Shown here piece after piece: positions 44,428 through 58,030 of a stretch of DNA of 64,000 bases. The stretch spans positions 186,001-250,000 of the forward strand of contig JACDTU010000010.1 in assembly GCA_022376465.1 (NCBI GenBank), written 5' to 3'. How positions within the stretch are numbered: position 1 is the stretch's first letter; each line of letters starts with the position of its first letter. The notes below the pieces were generated by a model. The model was not told where the DNA came from, searched no databases, and saw nothing but the letters and a program-made list of their open reading frames with translations. The position numbers and the translations under genes were made by a program. The DNA is from Cubamyces lactineus. Taxonomy: Eukaryota; Basidiomycota; Agaricomycetes; Polyporales; Polyporaceae.

Positions 44428-46883
44428 ATGATTCTTGCTTACCGCTACGTCCGGGACAAGAGGCGTAAGGCCAAGGCTGCTCGCGAGGCTGCCGCCCAAG
44501 GGAACCTAGAGCCAACCCAAGGCCCTACTACGACCGCTTCCGCAACCTCCTCGCGGAGCCAGACAAACGGCCACTCAGACGCAGTCGCTACCCATGCGCC
44601 GGCAGCCCCTGCTACTTCCTCTCATGGAGGCATCTCGTCCTCTACAAAATGGAAGCTACTGCTCATGGTCGCCCTCATCATCCCAGTGATCTTTGAGACG
44701 CTGGACTATACAGGTCAGCTCAAAGCCTATTCACGTATAGACGTCCCTTGTGCTGATAGACACTCCCTAGTCGTCGCAACGGCCCAAGTACACATCGCCG
44801 TACGTCTGGCTGCACAATGACTGTCGGTAAAGCATCTTCAGCTAACAACCCATCCGCACCAGTCGGTATTCAATCGTCTAGACCTCCAGAGCTACATAGG
44901 GACCGTGTATCTCTTGACTTCGACCGTCTTCCTGCCCCTATTCGCCCGCCTCGCGGATGTCTGGGGCCGGCATTGGGCCCTCCAGCTATCTCTCCTCTTC
45001 TTCGCCGTCGGAAGTGCCATTAGCACCGGAAGCCAGAATATGGCAACCATGCTCGCGGGCCGCGGCGTTGCTGGTATCGGTGCCGCCGGTATGCTCGCTG
45101 TGCGTGTACTCTCGTTGCTCGTACAATCTCCTGTGACTCCTAACTATGGCATGCGAACAGATCGTCCGGATCATCTTGGCGGACTCGAGGTCGCTCGACG
45201 ATAACAACTGGCAGCAGTCGATGCTCTTCTTCCTCTTCACTGTCGGGTACTGCGTCGGTCCGGTCATTGGAGGCGCCCTCACTACCGTCTCCTTCCGCTG
45301 GATCTTCGCCATCAAGTGAGTGCTTTCCCTGTTCCCTCATATCCTCCGATTCTCAACCGAGCTCCCTGGCACCAGCCTCCCAACCGCCGTAGTAGCCATG
45401 TTCCTCTGCTTCCTCATCATCCGCGGGCACACCAAAGGCGCACAGCCGCTGGACGAGCTCCCTGTCGCAGGCTCCCGCCGCGAGACGTTCACACAGCGCA
45501 TGCTCAGCATCGACTGGGTCGGCGCACTGCTCTTCATGGCTGCCGGCATCCTCCTCCTCCTCGCGCTCAACTGGGGCTCCGCCGCGGAGTGGGACTCTGC
45601 GCGCGTCATCGCGTGCTTCGTCGTCGGGGGCGTGCTCTACATCATCTGGGTCGCGTGGGAGCTCATGCTCGAGCGCAATGCCGCCGCAGCGGAGAAGGGG
45701 GGTGCGGGGAGCGCATCGCACGCGCTGCTCCGCGTGGACCCGATGATCCCGCTAGAGATGTTCACGTCGCTGGATTTGTGCATCGCGCAGTACGCGACGT
45801 TCGTGAATGGGATGGTCATGCTCGTCATGTTCTACTTTGTCGCGATCTTCTTCACGATTGTCCAGGGCTTCTCGGGTACGAACGCCGGAACGCAACTGAT
45901 CTACTTCGCCCCGGGCTTGGTGAGCCTTTGTACAATGCGAGACGGTCTGCATGAGCTAAGTAGTGGTATCTTAGGGTGTTGGCTCGATATGTTCTATCTT
46001 CCTTCTGAAGAACACGCGGCAGGTAAGCGCTGCAACGTCGTAGCCCCCAGCGCAGTCAGGATTGACCACGATCCTGCAGCCCAAATACCCCATTGTCTTT
46101 GGAGGCCTGATCATGACAGTCGCATTGGGACTCGTGTCGTACGGTATCAACATCAACAAACAGAGCTACGTCGACGGGTGAGTAGCGTAGTCTATGTCTG
46201 GGTCGACGACTGCTCATCTCAGACACACAGTTTCATGGCCATGGCCGGTGTAGGCGTCGGAATGAGCATCGGACCCCTCGTCGTGCACGTCCGCTTCTCG
46301 CAGCCTGAGAGCCGCGTCGCCGTCGTCTCCGGACTATCCCTCTTCGTACGTGCCCAGCTCTCTCTCATCTCCGCCCCTCCTAACCGACCCCCTTTCCCTC
46401 ACCTTCCCACAGAGCCGCTCCCTCGGCGGCACCGTCGGCCTCGCGCAATGCGGCGCAGTCCTCAACGCCAAAGTGAACAGCTCCATCTCCACGCTCGTCC
46501 GCTCCGGCACGCTCTCCCCCGCCGACGCCGCGCAGCTCGCGCAGGGCCTCTCCGCAGGGCTCTCCTCGCTCCAGAGCATCTCCGCGCTCCCGCCCGACGT
46601 GCAGAGCGCGGTCAAGGACGCGTTCCGCAACGGCACGCGCTGGAGCTTCATCTCGCTCATCCCCTGGGCGGGCCTCGCCTTCCTCGCGACGCTCTTCCTG
46701 TCGAACATCCGGGACACGGACCGCGAGGCGCGCGAGCGCGCTGAGCGCGTCGCAGGCGGCTCTTCCCCCGATGGGAACGCGACCGCAGCGACGCTCCTCG
46801 CGGATCCGGAGAAGGACTCGAACGCAGCCATGGGCAAGGACGAGGCTGGTGCCACTGCCAGCATGGCTGAGATCCCGCGGTGA
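44428..46883 (+). CDS. MFS transporter, DHA2-type (14-TM drug:H+ antiporter family)
   Basis: Membrane exporter, likely proton-driven. A basic, low-complexity cytosolic N-terminus (about 75 residues) precedes LLLMVALIIPVIFETLDYTV, whose LDxTVV motif D1 is typical of DHA2 transporters. Motif A is FARLADVWGRHW, and motif C is VGYCVGPVIGGALTTVSFRW, typical of antiporters. Later TM segments include LFMAAGILLLLALNWGSA and MVMLVMFYFVAIFFTIVQGF. A hydrophilic loop (NSSISTLVRSGTLSPADAAQ) lies before the last TM (SLIPWAGLAFLATLFL), as usual in this family. The tail is Ala/Glu-rich and ends MAEIPR. Several introns of about 50-60 nt were read. The substrate (drug, toxin or metabolite) cannot be told. Confidence 0.92.
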
Positions 46884-47527
46884 TTCCGCGCACGCGTGGC
46901 TGCGACGACAGTTTCCTACGGACTTGACGACGACAACCGTGACGTTCTTTCCCTCGAGTAGGCGTGGCACCTGTATATTATGGGCCTGACAATAATTCGG
47001 TATATGATTGATCGCCGGGTGTGCTGGTTGCTGGACGCGTGTGTCTATATATGCCCGCCGTTCACACAAGTTGTGGGTGCCCGGGGCTGTAGGCTGTCAA
47101 TCAGGGGGACCCGGCCCCGGGCCTGTGTCTAATTTTTGTCTCGACAGGTATTGATCCAAGTGTCCTTGACACAATGCCAAAGAGAACAAACCGCTCGACA
47201 TGCACGACGCACACGAGAGCCAACAACCTGCACCTGCTTACAGCAGCCACAGCCACAGGAGTGAGCACTAGGACGAGGGGTGCCGCGGAGTTGCCAGGCG
47301 ACTCGCGAGACCTCGGGGAGGCGCCGGGGACGTGCGTCAACAATGTTCTGGATTCTACTGACTACAGGTTGCAGCGCGGAATCAACAGCAAGAGATCCAA
47401 GACAACGATACAGTACATGCGATAGATACAGGCGATAGCTATGCGAATATTACCAAAGCCGCGGAGGCGCGGGTATAGTGTACTCTCCGTATGGTGTGTG
47501 ATGTGTGTATGTCGATCCCCAAGAACT
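46884..47527. other. Convergent 3' region, MFS transporter and FUN30
   Basis: About 640 bases between two stop codons facing each other. Only chance frames; consistent with two 3' untranslated regions. Confidence 0.55.
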
Positions 47528-50500
47528 CTATTCCTTGTTCGTAGTGCCCTCGCCGTCGGGTGTGCTGGCCATCTCGACGTCCTCGTCCGTGACAAGCTTG
47601 CGACGGACGGCGTTCATGAGGGACATCTTCATCTCCTTCTCGACGCGCTCCTCTGCGTCCTCGCCAGCGACCGCTTCGTCTAATGCGAGCTTGGTCATCC
47701 CCAGTGCTAGCATATCTTCTTCTATCGAGCCCTTGGTGATGAGCTTGATGACTTCGACATCGCGCTTCTGACCGATGCGGTATGCACGGTCCTGAGCCTG
47801 CTTGTCATTATGAGGGTTGAAATCTTGGTCGAACCTTATACACACAAGTCGGTCAGCCGCAGACAAGGGGGTAAATCACGCAAACGTACATGATGACGAC
47901 ACTCGCGGCGGTCAAGTTGATACCCATTCCTCCCGCCTTGGTCGAGAGGAGGAAGACAGGAATGCTCTCGTCCTCCGTGAACTCGTCAACCAGTGTTTGA
48001 CGAACGTCCACAGGCGTCGAGCCAGTGAGGACCAGGTACTTGACCTTCTTGATGTCCAACACCTTCTGGATGATGTCCAGAATTTGCGTGAACTTCGACG
48101 TGCCGTCAGCCCCTTGTCATACCACGCTGCAGAGTGGGCTTTGCTCACCTGAGAGAAGATCAATATCCGGCGACCTTCCTTCTGGTACTGATCGAGTAGC
48201 TTGAGCAGCACTTTGATCTTGCCTGCCTGCATGTAGCAGTCCTCTTCTTGGAGGAACCGCCGCAAGGACTGGTGGCACGGTCAACCAACGAGCCGTCACA
48301 ACACTTGGTAGATGCCCATACCTTGTAGGTCGCGCAAAATGACTGCAGTTCGGCATCGGTCATGACCTCCATATCCTCCTTGACATACTCGAAGACTGCG
48401 CCCCTCTTCTTGAAGTCGGGCTCCTTCAACAAGAGTTTGGCGATCGACGTCAACATGTCATCCGTGTAGCGCCTCCGGAACAGCATAGGGTGTGACGCGG
48501 CCTTGCGCAAATCCATGAGGACGTTCGAGCTGTTCTCGAGGTACATCTTGTCCTTCGTACGCGCATTCGCACGTGTCTTTTTCTTCGGGGCTTTGCCACG
48601 ACCATTCGCCGTAGGAAGGTCGGGTGTCTCTGTTCCATCCTTCTCGATGTCGAAGATGGTTTTACGAGAACGCTGCAGCGCATCGTTGTAGATGGACTTC
48701 TGGAGCGAAGTCATGTCGCACCACTCGATGCGTTCCGTCTTCTTCGGTAAGTCTTGCAGAACCTGGTCGCCAACGTTGAGCATGGCGCGTGCGTAGATTT
48801 ACCAAGTTTCGATGTGCTCACCTGATCTTTGCGCCGCCGTAGTACGAAGGGAGTCATCATCTTCTTAGCTCTTGACACACGCTGTTGCGCCAGGAGAGTG
48901 ACTTTCGAGTCACCCTTCGTTTTGAAAACCGCGCGCAACGAGTCGAGATCATCGGCGAATTGGTCGGGGAGGATGAAGTTCATCAAAGACTAGTAGCGCT
49001 CGCTTAATCACTGACAAGTTCACGACAGCCTGGCAGAAGCCCACGCACCACCAGCTCCTGTAAGTTGTTTTGCAACGGCGTTCCAGTAAGCAACAACCGC
49101 CAACGGGACTTGTACTTCAGCAATGCTTGGTAGCGCTGCGACTGGAAGTTCTTCAACACGTGACCCTCGTCGAATACACATGTCTGTTCAGGCACCTTTG
49201 TGAGGCAGGTATAACCATGGGATGTATAGTATACTCACATCCCACTCAATCCGCCGGAAGAACTTGCGGTCGTGATCGTCGCCTTGCGCGAGGTTGTACG
49301 TTGTGATCAGGACGTTCCACCCGTCTGCCTTTCTCGTAACAACCGAGCTGTTCAGCATATCGCGCAGCTTTGGGCGGTCGTTCTTGTCTGCATAGTAAGT
49401 CTCGACATTGATGTTGTCGCCAGCGAACTTCTGGAACTCCCGACACCAGTTCTCGAGAGTGGACGACCTAATGACAGATGAGACTACAAGTACAGATGGG
49501 GAACCCAGGTACTCACGGTACGACGATGAGATGTGGGCCGCCACGACCTCGTTCTTTCAGATGCGCAAAAAAGCTGATCACTTGCACGGTCTTTCCCAAA
49601 CCTGATGCCAGGCCGTCAACACTGCCTGTCAAGCTCGATGGGACTTCGACTCACCCATCTCGTCAGCGAGGATACAACTGAGACCCTTCTGGTACAATAG
49701 GCTCAGCCAATTCACGCCGATCATCTGATACTCCTTCAAGGTGACACCAGGTTTCAGCAAGGATGGCTGGGTCGTCAAGAAGTACTTGGGTTTGTGTTCG
49801 GGTAGCTCCAGGTGTGCAAGGCTGATAGCGCCCTCGTCCGCCGACACTGATCCGTCGCGAGACGCAGCGTCGGTCTCGCGCGCCTTGCCTTTGGATTTCG
49901 CCTTGGTCCAACTGGCGATTTCCTTGCGGAGCTCGGCGCCAATACCTTCGCAGTCCTCGAGGATACTATCGACCTTGCCGTATCCTTCGAAGATGGCAGC
50001 GCTGTCCTCGAACATGCGTGGGCTGATACCGGCAGGGCCCGCCTTCTTTCTGCCTTGTCCCAGCTTCTCGTTGAGATCTTCGACAGACTTGAAAGGTCGG
50101 AGTTCAATGATCTTCTGCGCTTGCTCGGGAGTACAACCTGTCATGCACGACGTGAGCCTCGACCAGCAGCAGGCCTGAAGTTATACGGACCAGTCAGCTC
50201 CTGCAGCCCTTCTGCGGACGTTCCGTTGAAGTAGTCCAATGCACGCTGTTCGTCTGAGACAGCATTGCGCGAAGCTTGAGGAAGGGATTCTTCATCGCTC
50301 TCGACGAACTCTGCCTCGGATTCCGACTCGTAGACGCGCTTCTTGAGACGCTTTGCTCGCGGTTTCAGTATCTCAGGGCTCATCGGAGTATCGACTACCA
50401 TCGGTGTGGATTTGGAGGCGGAGGATGGGGTAGAAGGGCCCGCAGCGCTGGAAGGCTTCCCGTCGAGCACGCGGTTCTTGTAAATCATTGACTTCTTCCC

Positions 50501-51574
50501 CTTTTCCTTCGCAGCAAGCCGCTGTGCCTTCGTAGCGTCGACGATCTCCTTCACCCGACCAGTCTCGGTAGTCGCCTCAGGACCCTTTGGCGGGGGCGTC
50601 TTCGGCTTCGGCTTCCACGTAGGGTCATTGAGGAGGGCGGATGCCTTCGGCACGTCTCCAGCAGCTTCCACCCATGCGGCGCGGACGACGTCGGTGTCAT
50701 GTTCGATTTGAGTGAGACGGAAACGCGTGAAGCGGCCTTCATCTGCAGACGCTTGCGACGGAGACGATGACGGAGGCTTGGACTCCGCTTGTGGCTGGGG
50801 CTCGCGCCGTGGAGGCCGCACCGCACCGTTGACGACGCCTCTAGTATCAAGGAGAGAGTCGTCCGAGGATAATGATGAGAATGACGTGTCAGGCCCAGCC
50901 AACGTTTGAGCAGGCTTCCGTACTTCCGGCGAGCCCGGGGAGAGGAAGTCGATCGGGTCCTTCGAAGTTGTCAAACCCATATTCAAACGCTTACGAGGGC
51001 GATCCCCATCGTCCATATCCTCCGTCTCTGATAGTTTCCTGCTGGTCGCTGACGATATACGCGTAGAAGACGCGTTCGCCACGTCCGAAGGTGGGCGAAA
51101 GCCGCTGGGCATGGTGAGCGGATCGGCTAAGTGGGATGTGGGGAGGACTTGTGGGTCCGAGCGCGTCAGGCCCGGTACCTCGTCGTCGAAGAGATTCCAT
51201 GCGTCGCGCGAGTGTTTGGAGCTATCAACATGATCGGAGCGCAGTGGACTGGAGCTAGGAACGAGGACAGTGCCAGAGGATGATGGTGTAGTGGAGAAGT
51301 AGCGCGATGTGGCTGTCGCGTCCCGCGACTGCGCGGGCGGGGCAGGATCCGCGTTGTCAACGTTGGACCATGAGGGCAATGCGGGTGATACTGAGTTGCT
51401 AGCAGACGCATTCTGCAGCCTCTGGATCTTCTTGAACTTGAGTTGCTCTAACGCAGCTCTCTGCAAAGAGCGGCAAGGCAAGTTTGGCCGGTCGGTCAGA
51501 CGACGATCACACAGCAAGCTCAAATTTTCAATCTGACTGACCCTTGATGCTGCAGCATCTGGCCCGAGAGACAT
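47528..51574 (-). CDS. FUN30: SNF2-family chromatin remodeller Fun30/SMARCAD1
   Basis: ATP-dependent nucleosome remodeller linked in yeast to heterochromatin and DNA-end resection. The N-terminus is disordered with a CUE-like segment ([19 protein letters not shown]) that would bind ubiquitin. Next is the Fun30-type block [20 protein letters not shown]. The ATPase has [12 protein letters not shown], the Walker [16 protein letters not shown] (spliced), [23 protein letters not shown] and, in the second lobe, [16 protein letters not shown] and [16 protein letters not shown]. The DEGH box fits Fun30. The end is acidic ([12 protein letters not shown]). The start [11 protein letters not shown] at 51574 may be followed by an in-frame 75-nt intron (donor GTCAGT, acceptor TTTGCAG) that removes a poorly conserved segment. 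All motifs are intact. Confidence 0.95.
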
Positions 51575-53281
51575 ATTGTACGATGCCTCTGACGGAGCAG
51601 AAGAAATTACAGAGGCAGGAGGCAGGAGGAGGTAGAGGGAGGGGGCGTGGTATGTGGGCGATAGACAACAAGGTCGCAGAGGAACCCTAATGATGTGGCC
51701 TCGGTCGGAGAGTCAAACTGCTGTGGCGGAACGCTCGCAGGCCACCGTCGTTGGACACGGCAGTGGCTAGATGCATGCACACAAGACAGGATTCAGATGA
51801 ATAGCAGCATATACCGACAACATCTCCCTCAATGGTCCACTGCTTTCGCATCCGCACTTCTGTTGGGTCCATCGGCACCAGCAATCACCCGCAAAGGTAT
51901 ACACAGCTCAACCATCTTGCTCACACTCCACACACACGCATACACATGAGAAGTATAGAATCCTGAATATATTGGGGGTATCTTGGTACATGGCTAGTAT
52001 AAAGGCGAATGGTAGTACCAGCGCATTATGACGTCTAACAGCAGAAGGCAAGACGCAGAAGGTTGCATGCAGGGTACAGGTATGGGAATCAAGTGCTCCA
52101 GGAACGCGTAGAGAGATGTCGCCGTTATAGTAAACCGTGCACTCACCTGCAGCGACTCACACCCATGATCTGTGCACCATACAGCTATCACCGACGTGAC
52201 GTGGAGAATTAGCAATAGGTACGGGGAGGAACGGAGAGGATAATGCCGGAAGGTGCATCCCAGAGAGAAAAGAGTACGAAGGAGCATGACGTCGCAAGAG
52301 AGGCAGGCGCAGCAATAGTAGTCGTCCAATGGGTCTAGAGCAAGCGAGGTTTAGACAATGACGGAACTCCGCCGAGAGTAGCACGACCGTATACCGAACA
52401 CAGGCGAAGAGTCCACCAGGCAGACAGGATAATCACCCGACAGCATCGGTAGACCAAAGCTTGAGTATATCCAATCTTCGCAGGCATGAAGGTGCATTCG
52501 CCCGGCAGAGAAAGAGGTAGACGACGAAGATTAGCGGGAGTATTGGCAGCTTGTTCCGCGAATTCTGCTTAACCTCACGAGTAAATCCGGACTGTTCCAA
52601 ATTGTTGCGGACAAGCTCGTGTTGACTGGTCATTTGCACAAAGAAATCGCTCAGTGCCCTTCCCCGTCTAAGAGCGGTATAAGTAGACCAATCTATCATC
52701 TCAAATATTACAAGTACCCACGATTTTCTTTTGAGATCGCGAGGAGCCTAAGCGACAAACGCTGTTTGCCAACAGCGCACGCGCAATTCATGCGATCTAT
52801 CGCTAGATAGACTCGCTGCGTAGATTTGGGTCGTCTTGAATCCATCGCAACATAGATGACGGCCGTACATGTCTATGTCGCGATGTCAGAATTGCCACGT
52901 CACAACGTTAGGGGCTGGATTTGCGAGCCCGTCAGGATTGCGACGATTCTGGAGCCAACATTGAGAAGATTTGTGGCCTACGCCATGCGCACGAGGACCA
53001 GCCGCCGGCCAGTAACTTCACAAGAAAAGCAGGGGCGGCGACGGGGAGAAAGGAAGAGGGGTGGGCCTTATCGATGGGGGGAGATGGTGGTGGTTCAGGA
53101 CAAGGAGCCCTGGGAAAGTTTGACCGCGCGTTTGGGCTGCTTTGGCCTGGCGGTGCCGGGTGGCTGTGGATTTCCCCTTTCTGGCAAGGCTGCGCGCCCC
53201 CAGCTGAGCCCAGGGTGGCTTGGGCGGAGTGCTGCTGCGCCCTGGCAACACTACTTGCCTTCCCACTACCATCTGCCCGCC
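51575..53281. other. Intergenic 1.7 kb, FUN30 to carrier gene
   Basis: Divergent promoters. Frames of 60-110 codons exist on both strands but overlap each other and lack family features. GC content rises in the last 300 bases. No gene supported. Confidence 0.45.
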
Positions 53282-54530
53282 ATGTTCACCCTCGGCGAGC
53301 TACTCACCCTTGGTCTCACTCTTCTCTTATCGCTCTCGGTCTCCCTCGCGATCACTGTACCTCTGTCTGGCGCACTTGTTCGTTTACGAGGTCAGTGCGA
53401 CAGCGTCATGATCCGACTGGCCCCCCTCATTTGTCGCGATTAGCGAACTACAACCCTAGGGCCTTGCAGCTTGACCCAGAGGGAGATGTACATGTGCATA
53501 CAGGGCCCATAGTGACATCCTTCTTTGGGATGTTGAGGCGAGTGTATCGTATCGAGGTGAGTGATCATGAGTTAGTGGCGGCTCGACATCCGTGAATCAA
53601 CAGTCTGGTTAGGGCTACGCTGGTCTTTACAAGGGGTTGAGTCAGTGCATCCTTGCTCATAGAAGAACTTGCATACTCACGATATGTGTAGTGCCAAACG
53701 CCATCGCTACCATTGTGATGACAGCTTTCGCCGTGGCAGCTCTGGATTCCCGCGGACTCGCAACGCACACGCGTGTCGATACGATTGACACCGGATTCCT
53801 CGGTGCTATCGCGTCCACTGCACTCGGCATGCTTATCTCCCTCCCGGCGGCGATTCTGACATACAGGTATGAGTCGTTTCATGCTTCTTGTTGCAGTAGC
53901 TCAATGGTATGTTCAGGTCAATTGTCACGCCATATAAGCTCCCATACTTCGGCCTCATGTATTCTCTCCGCATTCTTCTGACACCGACCGAGCGCCGTCG
54001 TCCTTGGATCTTGTACCTGACGCCCGGTCTGCTCGCGACGGAGTTGATGCGCCTCCTATACACCATGGTGGTCCTTCGAAGCCTGCGAATCCTTCTCTTG
54101 AAAGATTTCACTCCGTTCAAATTCGGGATTTACCTTGGATTCGAGATGCTCAGCGTCGCCCTCACGTGCCCTCTCGAAGTCATGGCTACTAAATTGGCGA
54201 TCCAGCGCAATCACGCGACAGCAGAGTACAACTCTGTGGAGCAAGAAGTCGAAGACGATGCCATCGATGCGCATGAGTATGCCGAGTACAGCAACCAAGA
54301 GGAAGACGTTATTGGGTGCGTATAGCGATATAGAGGGAACGAAGCTCGCTAATTAGTTGTTCTCAAGGCTTCGCCACGAGAAGGATCCCTACCTCGGTTT
54401 TGTCGACTGCTTCAAGCGCATTGTTGACGAGGAAGGGTGGCAGACTCTGTATCGTGGTTGGTGGTTCACCATGATGGCTGCTATCTTCAGCGCGGTCGCT
54501 GCCGCTGCGCAGTACCAGGGAGACGCTTGA
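53282..54530 (+). CDS. Mitochondrial carrier-like membrane protein
   Basis: SLC25-fold protein, diverged. The start MFTLGELLTLGLTLLLSLSV forms the first helix. Carrier-type repeats are visible as GYAGLYKGLMPNAIA, where the codon after GL spans an intron (53630s-53690s), and later RIVDEEGWQTLYRGWWFT, both of the pattern E..GxxxLYRG. The middle contains LGMLISLPAAILTYR, SIVTPYKLPYFGLMYSLRIL and LGFEMLSVALTCPLEVMATK; PLEVMATK resembles the PxD/ExxxxK motif of carriers. An acidic insert (EQEVEDDAIDAHEY) precedes the last repeat. The canonical first Px[DE]xx[KR] is missing, so it may be an outer-membrane or Ugo1-like derivative; the substrate is unknown. The final helix is AAIFSAVAAAAQYQG. Confidence 0.8.
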
Positions 54531-57500
54531 ATCTGGTCATGTAGTCGAGGTATGGGCTGTGCTTACATACTAAAGGCGTCATCGGCTGAGATCGACTAGC
54601 AGTCGTCATTTCAACCTATTTCTGTCCCGTGTATTGCCCTTGTGTAACATCGATCCACGTTGTGGTTCTATCCATTCATCTTTGCAAGCACTACTCCGAA
54701 GCTAGTACCCGACGCCTGGTGTTACGCACCTTATGATGCTCCGCTTCTAAAATAACCTGCGGTTTGGCGCCTCGCGCTGTGCGTCACCGGCCTCGGAAGT
54801 CGCGGCGTACGCGCGACTACCGGGCCTTGGAAAAGACGGGCTCAGATTGCTCAGCACGGACTGACGATTGATTTCCATTCAGTGCTTCCGATCTTTGACC
54901 CATGTGTGGAGAGTTCGCTACATGGCGCTGAATCATAGCAAGGTGCGTTCCGACTCCGCAAAGCGATTGCCGTCGAACTGTCAAATTTTGCAGGTTCTGA
55001 CGCCACAAGGGGGCGCTCCAAGTTCAACAGAGGACTGATGCCACCCCCGCCGCATATTGCAGCACATCGCGGCCGCGCCGGGCGGATGTCAGCGGGTTGC
55101 GCCCAACAAGTCTTGCCGGCTGCTGTGTAGCTTTGCGAGGGCAAGACTGCCGCCCAATCCGTCAGAAAGGCCCGGACCCGTAGACTGCGCCCATCTTCAC
55201 CTGCCAAAGTGGAAGACGATGACTGGCCCGATCCACGCGCGTTCCCATCGCAAAGCGTCCAGAGAGTTCTGCCAGCCCACCAAGCTGGCCATGTTGTGGT
55301 CCGCGCGGGCCTCGCCCGGTGACTCGCTCCAGCGATGATCCCTACCAAGACGACGCTGCAGACGACGATGTTCTCGCTTCCGAAGCCATCGTGCATTGTG
55401 TCAGCGGCGACTCCTCAGCGGATACTGCGGGCAAGCTCGCGACGTGCTCTTGTCTGACCGGTGACCGCTAGCGCCCATCTCGCCGCCAAGCCCGCCTGTC
55501 GATGGGCGCCTAAGACCCCGCCCTGCTAGGCTGTTGTAACTGGTGGGTGATCAACCCAGTGGAAATGAAGCCGACGGATGACTTGTGACCGTTCAATAGA
55601 CAGATCGTCGTCCGTGAGTGCTGTCTATGACAGCAGTCGGGTCAATGTCTCTGCCCGATGGTGGCGTTCGCCCTTGTCGATTCTATGGGGGCTTATCGGA
55701 CAGAAGTACGAGAGTTGCCGGCATCCTACCTACAACGCCTCCAGGACGTTCTTGGTACTCATGCGAGCGCGCCAGTCCGCTTTCTGACCGACGCATCGAC
55801 CTCGCAGAAGCCAGCTACAGTGCATACTTGCCGCCAAACGCAGCCTGATTTGAGGGTCTGTACCTTTTAGTCCTATCTCTCAAGTCCCCGACGTCCTTCC
55901 CACACCCACCCCTCTAATTCGTAATCCTTTAGGTGCCGAGAAGTCGTTCCTTGCGCTCTCTCTTCCAAGCGGACATTCTTGAGGCCGTGCAACGTCCCGA
56001 CTCCTGGCGCAGCCGGCATAGACTATGTGAAGCATTCCACCCCGACCCGCCGAGAATACCGACGCGAAGATTCAGACTCCGGACGTTCTGAACTTCTTCC
56101 TGCAATGAACAGCCGCTCGAGGCCCGCGTCTCCGAGCGACTCCACTCTGTGTTCTCCTGGTTGCCTTATAGATATGCCAAGCCATGCCCGATGCCGCAGG
56201 GCTTCCCGACTGGGGCTTCGGTACTTTCTCACTGCGCACAGCCCCGCTCCCACCTGTTCGAAACGGCGTCGAGCAGACGCGTACATACAGCGCCCTCGTA
56301 GCGCCCTCGTCGGGGCTCGCGCTCGTTTACACCTTTGACTTTGCTTAGGATCGGGCGGGGCGACTGTGCGTTCGTTGACTCCACCTCGGCAAGAGACATT
56401 GGTCATTCCGGTACGCACACCCCGGAGATGCGCTGTCCAAGCTCATCGCCCTAGCCTTCAAGTTTTCCCGTTACCAGAGTCGGCACTGTGCTGATCCTCG
56501 ACAGCCTTGTGATTATCTCGTTCTTGGTACGCGGTGGGGCTGAGCAGCGCGCGCTATGCGTGCCTGTTCGCTGTCCCGCCGAATGACAACACCCTCGAAA
56601 TGTGCCACAGGCTCGCGGGGCGTACATCCGACAGTTCCTTGCCCTGGCGCATAGCGGGTGGCTCAGGAGATATGCGACTCGACCACCGCGGGGGATAAGT
56701 GGTAACCGATGCGGTTGTCTTCGGTGTCGCCAAGGCTTCCATTCCGCCAAGGCCAAGGAGGGATGCCATGTACGTGCGTCGACTTTCCCCCGCCATCATG
56801 CTTCGTATCATGCACCTCCGCGTACGTGCTCTGCGCTGTGAGTGACGTCGCACATTAACGGTTACTGCCCCCGCGAGATTCAGTTACCTCTTCCACCAAG
56901 GCTCGCTTACCTACACCCCGAGCTTCGTCCGCAGCACTCCCGCCGGTATCGCCTCCCATAGGACGTCTTCTACGCCGCTAATCTCTGTTCAATACAGGAC
57001 TTCTGGGTACACTTGTATTGAGCTATGGGACGCCGCTTTCTGATATGAATTGCTGCACAGGAAATCGACGTACTGCGCGTGGAAGTCTCCCTCCCGAGGG
57101 CCGATGCCAAGGCCTCTTGAACATGGTCTTGGGATGCGTACATGATCATGTTCGCATCCTCAGGGCTGCATCCAGACAGCGGACTGAATGCTCCGAAAAC
57201 TAGGGTGCTACTGATACTATTGGAAGGGGCACATCCCGAGGCTTGTACGATCGACTATCTGCATGGTGGGAGGTTCCCCGCTGCCCTGGGATGCTAGCCT
57301 TGCCTTCGTCGCAGCTGTTAGCCGGCGTCGTGGACGAGGGCCCTCTTGGTGCAATGGCTGCAGTTGTGGTGCTCAGGCAGCGGAAGGGAAGCCCGGCCTC
57401 TCATCGTGCAATCAACGATTGCTATCCGGTACTGATCACTTATGTTTCCAAGATGACAGTCATGGGCGTACCGATGCAATACCATCAGATACCTTCGGAA

Positions 57501-58030
57501 TGATCTCACGGGCCGCAAGTAATACATCTGCTCACGCCATCTGCATAACCGACAGTGATCGTAACCTCACGAAGGCGGCCATTGCACCACTGCTTATTAT
57601 CCCCTAACTCCATCGGCGGTGAAAAGCAATTGATCACGACGTGAACAGGTCAGTACGAAGCTCGTGGCGGTCGTGGTCAGTCAGTACGGATCACTCCCGA
57701 CTGAACGCATCCACCAGACAGAATGAGCGTCAGCAGATAGAGATATGACCCATGCCCGTGTGCCTACCTATGCCCCATGGCCCGAGGGTACGAACGTGCT
57801 GTCAATCGAAGGACTCATGTCCAGCTGGCACCGCGCGCTCCGCCGCCTCATGCTTGTTAATCGCGGCTCATTGACATAGTCCGGTCGCCGTAACAAACAG
57901 TGTATCTACCGGACATGTAGTGCATAGCTCTCGACTAACTGGCGCGGTCCTGAAGGATTATGGACCGTTGCCTTTTCTGCTCTGCCAAGCCGTGCCAGAT
58001 TTGATGGGAGACGTCCCGGGAAGCGTTGAC

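Noticed and set aside
45316..45954. 212-codon frame inside the MFS gene
   Set aside because: It is an Arg/Pro/His-rich shadow of the transporter exon in another frame; all MFS motifs lie in the chosen frame.
46334..47069. Long minus-strand frames antisense to the MFS 3' end
   Set aside because: High GC at third positions opens antisense frames; they are Arg/Glu/Ala-rich without family features, and the sense frame has TM segments and a proper end.
52921..53595. 224-codon plus-strand frame overlapping the carrier gene
   Set aside because: It overlaps the carrier's first two exons in another frame. Only its last part becomes the true exon 2 frame; the upstream part is low-complexity and reads through the real start.
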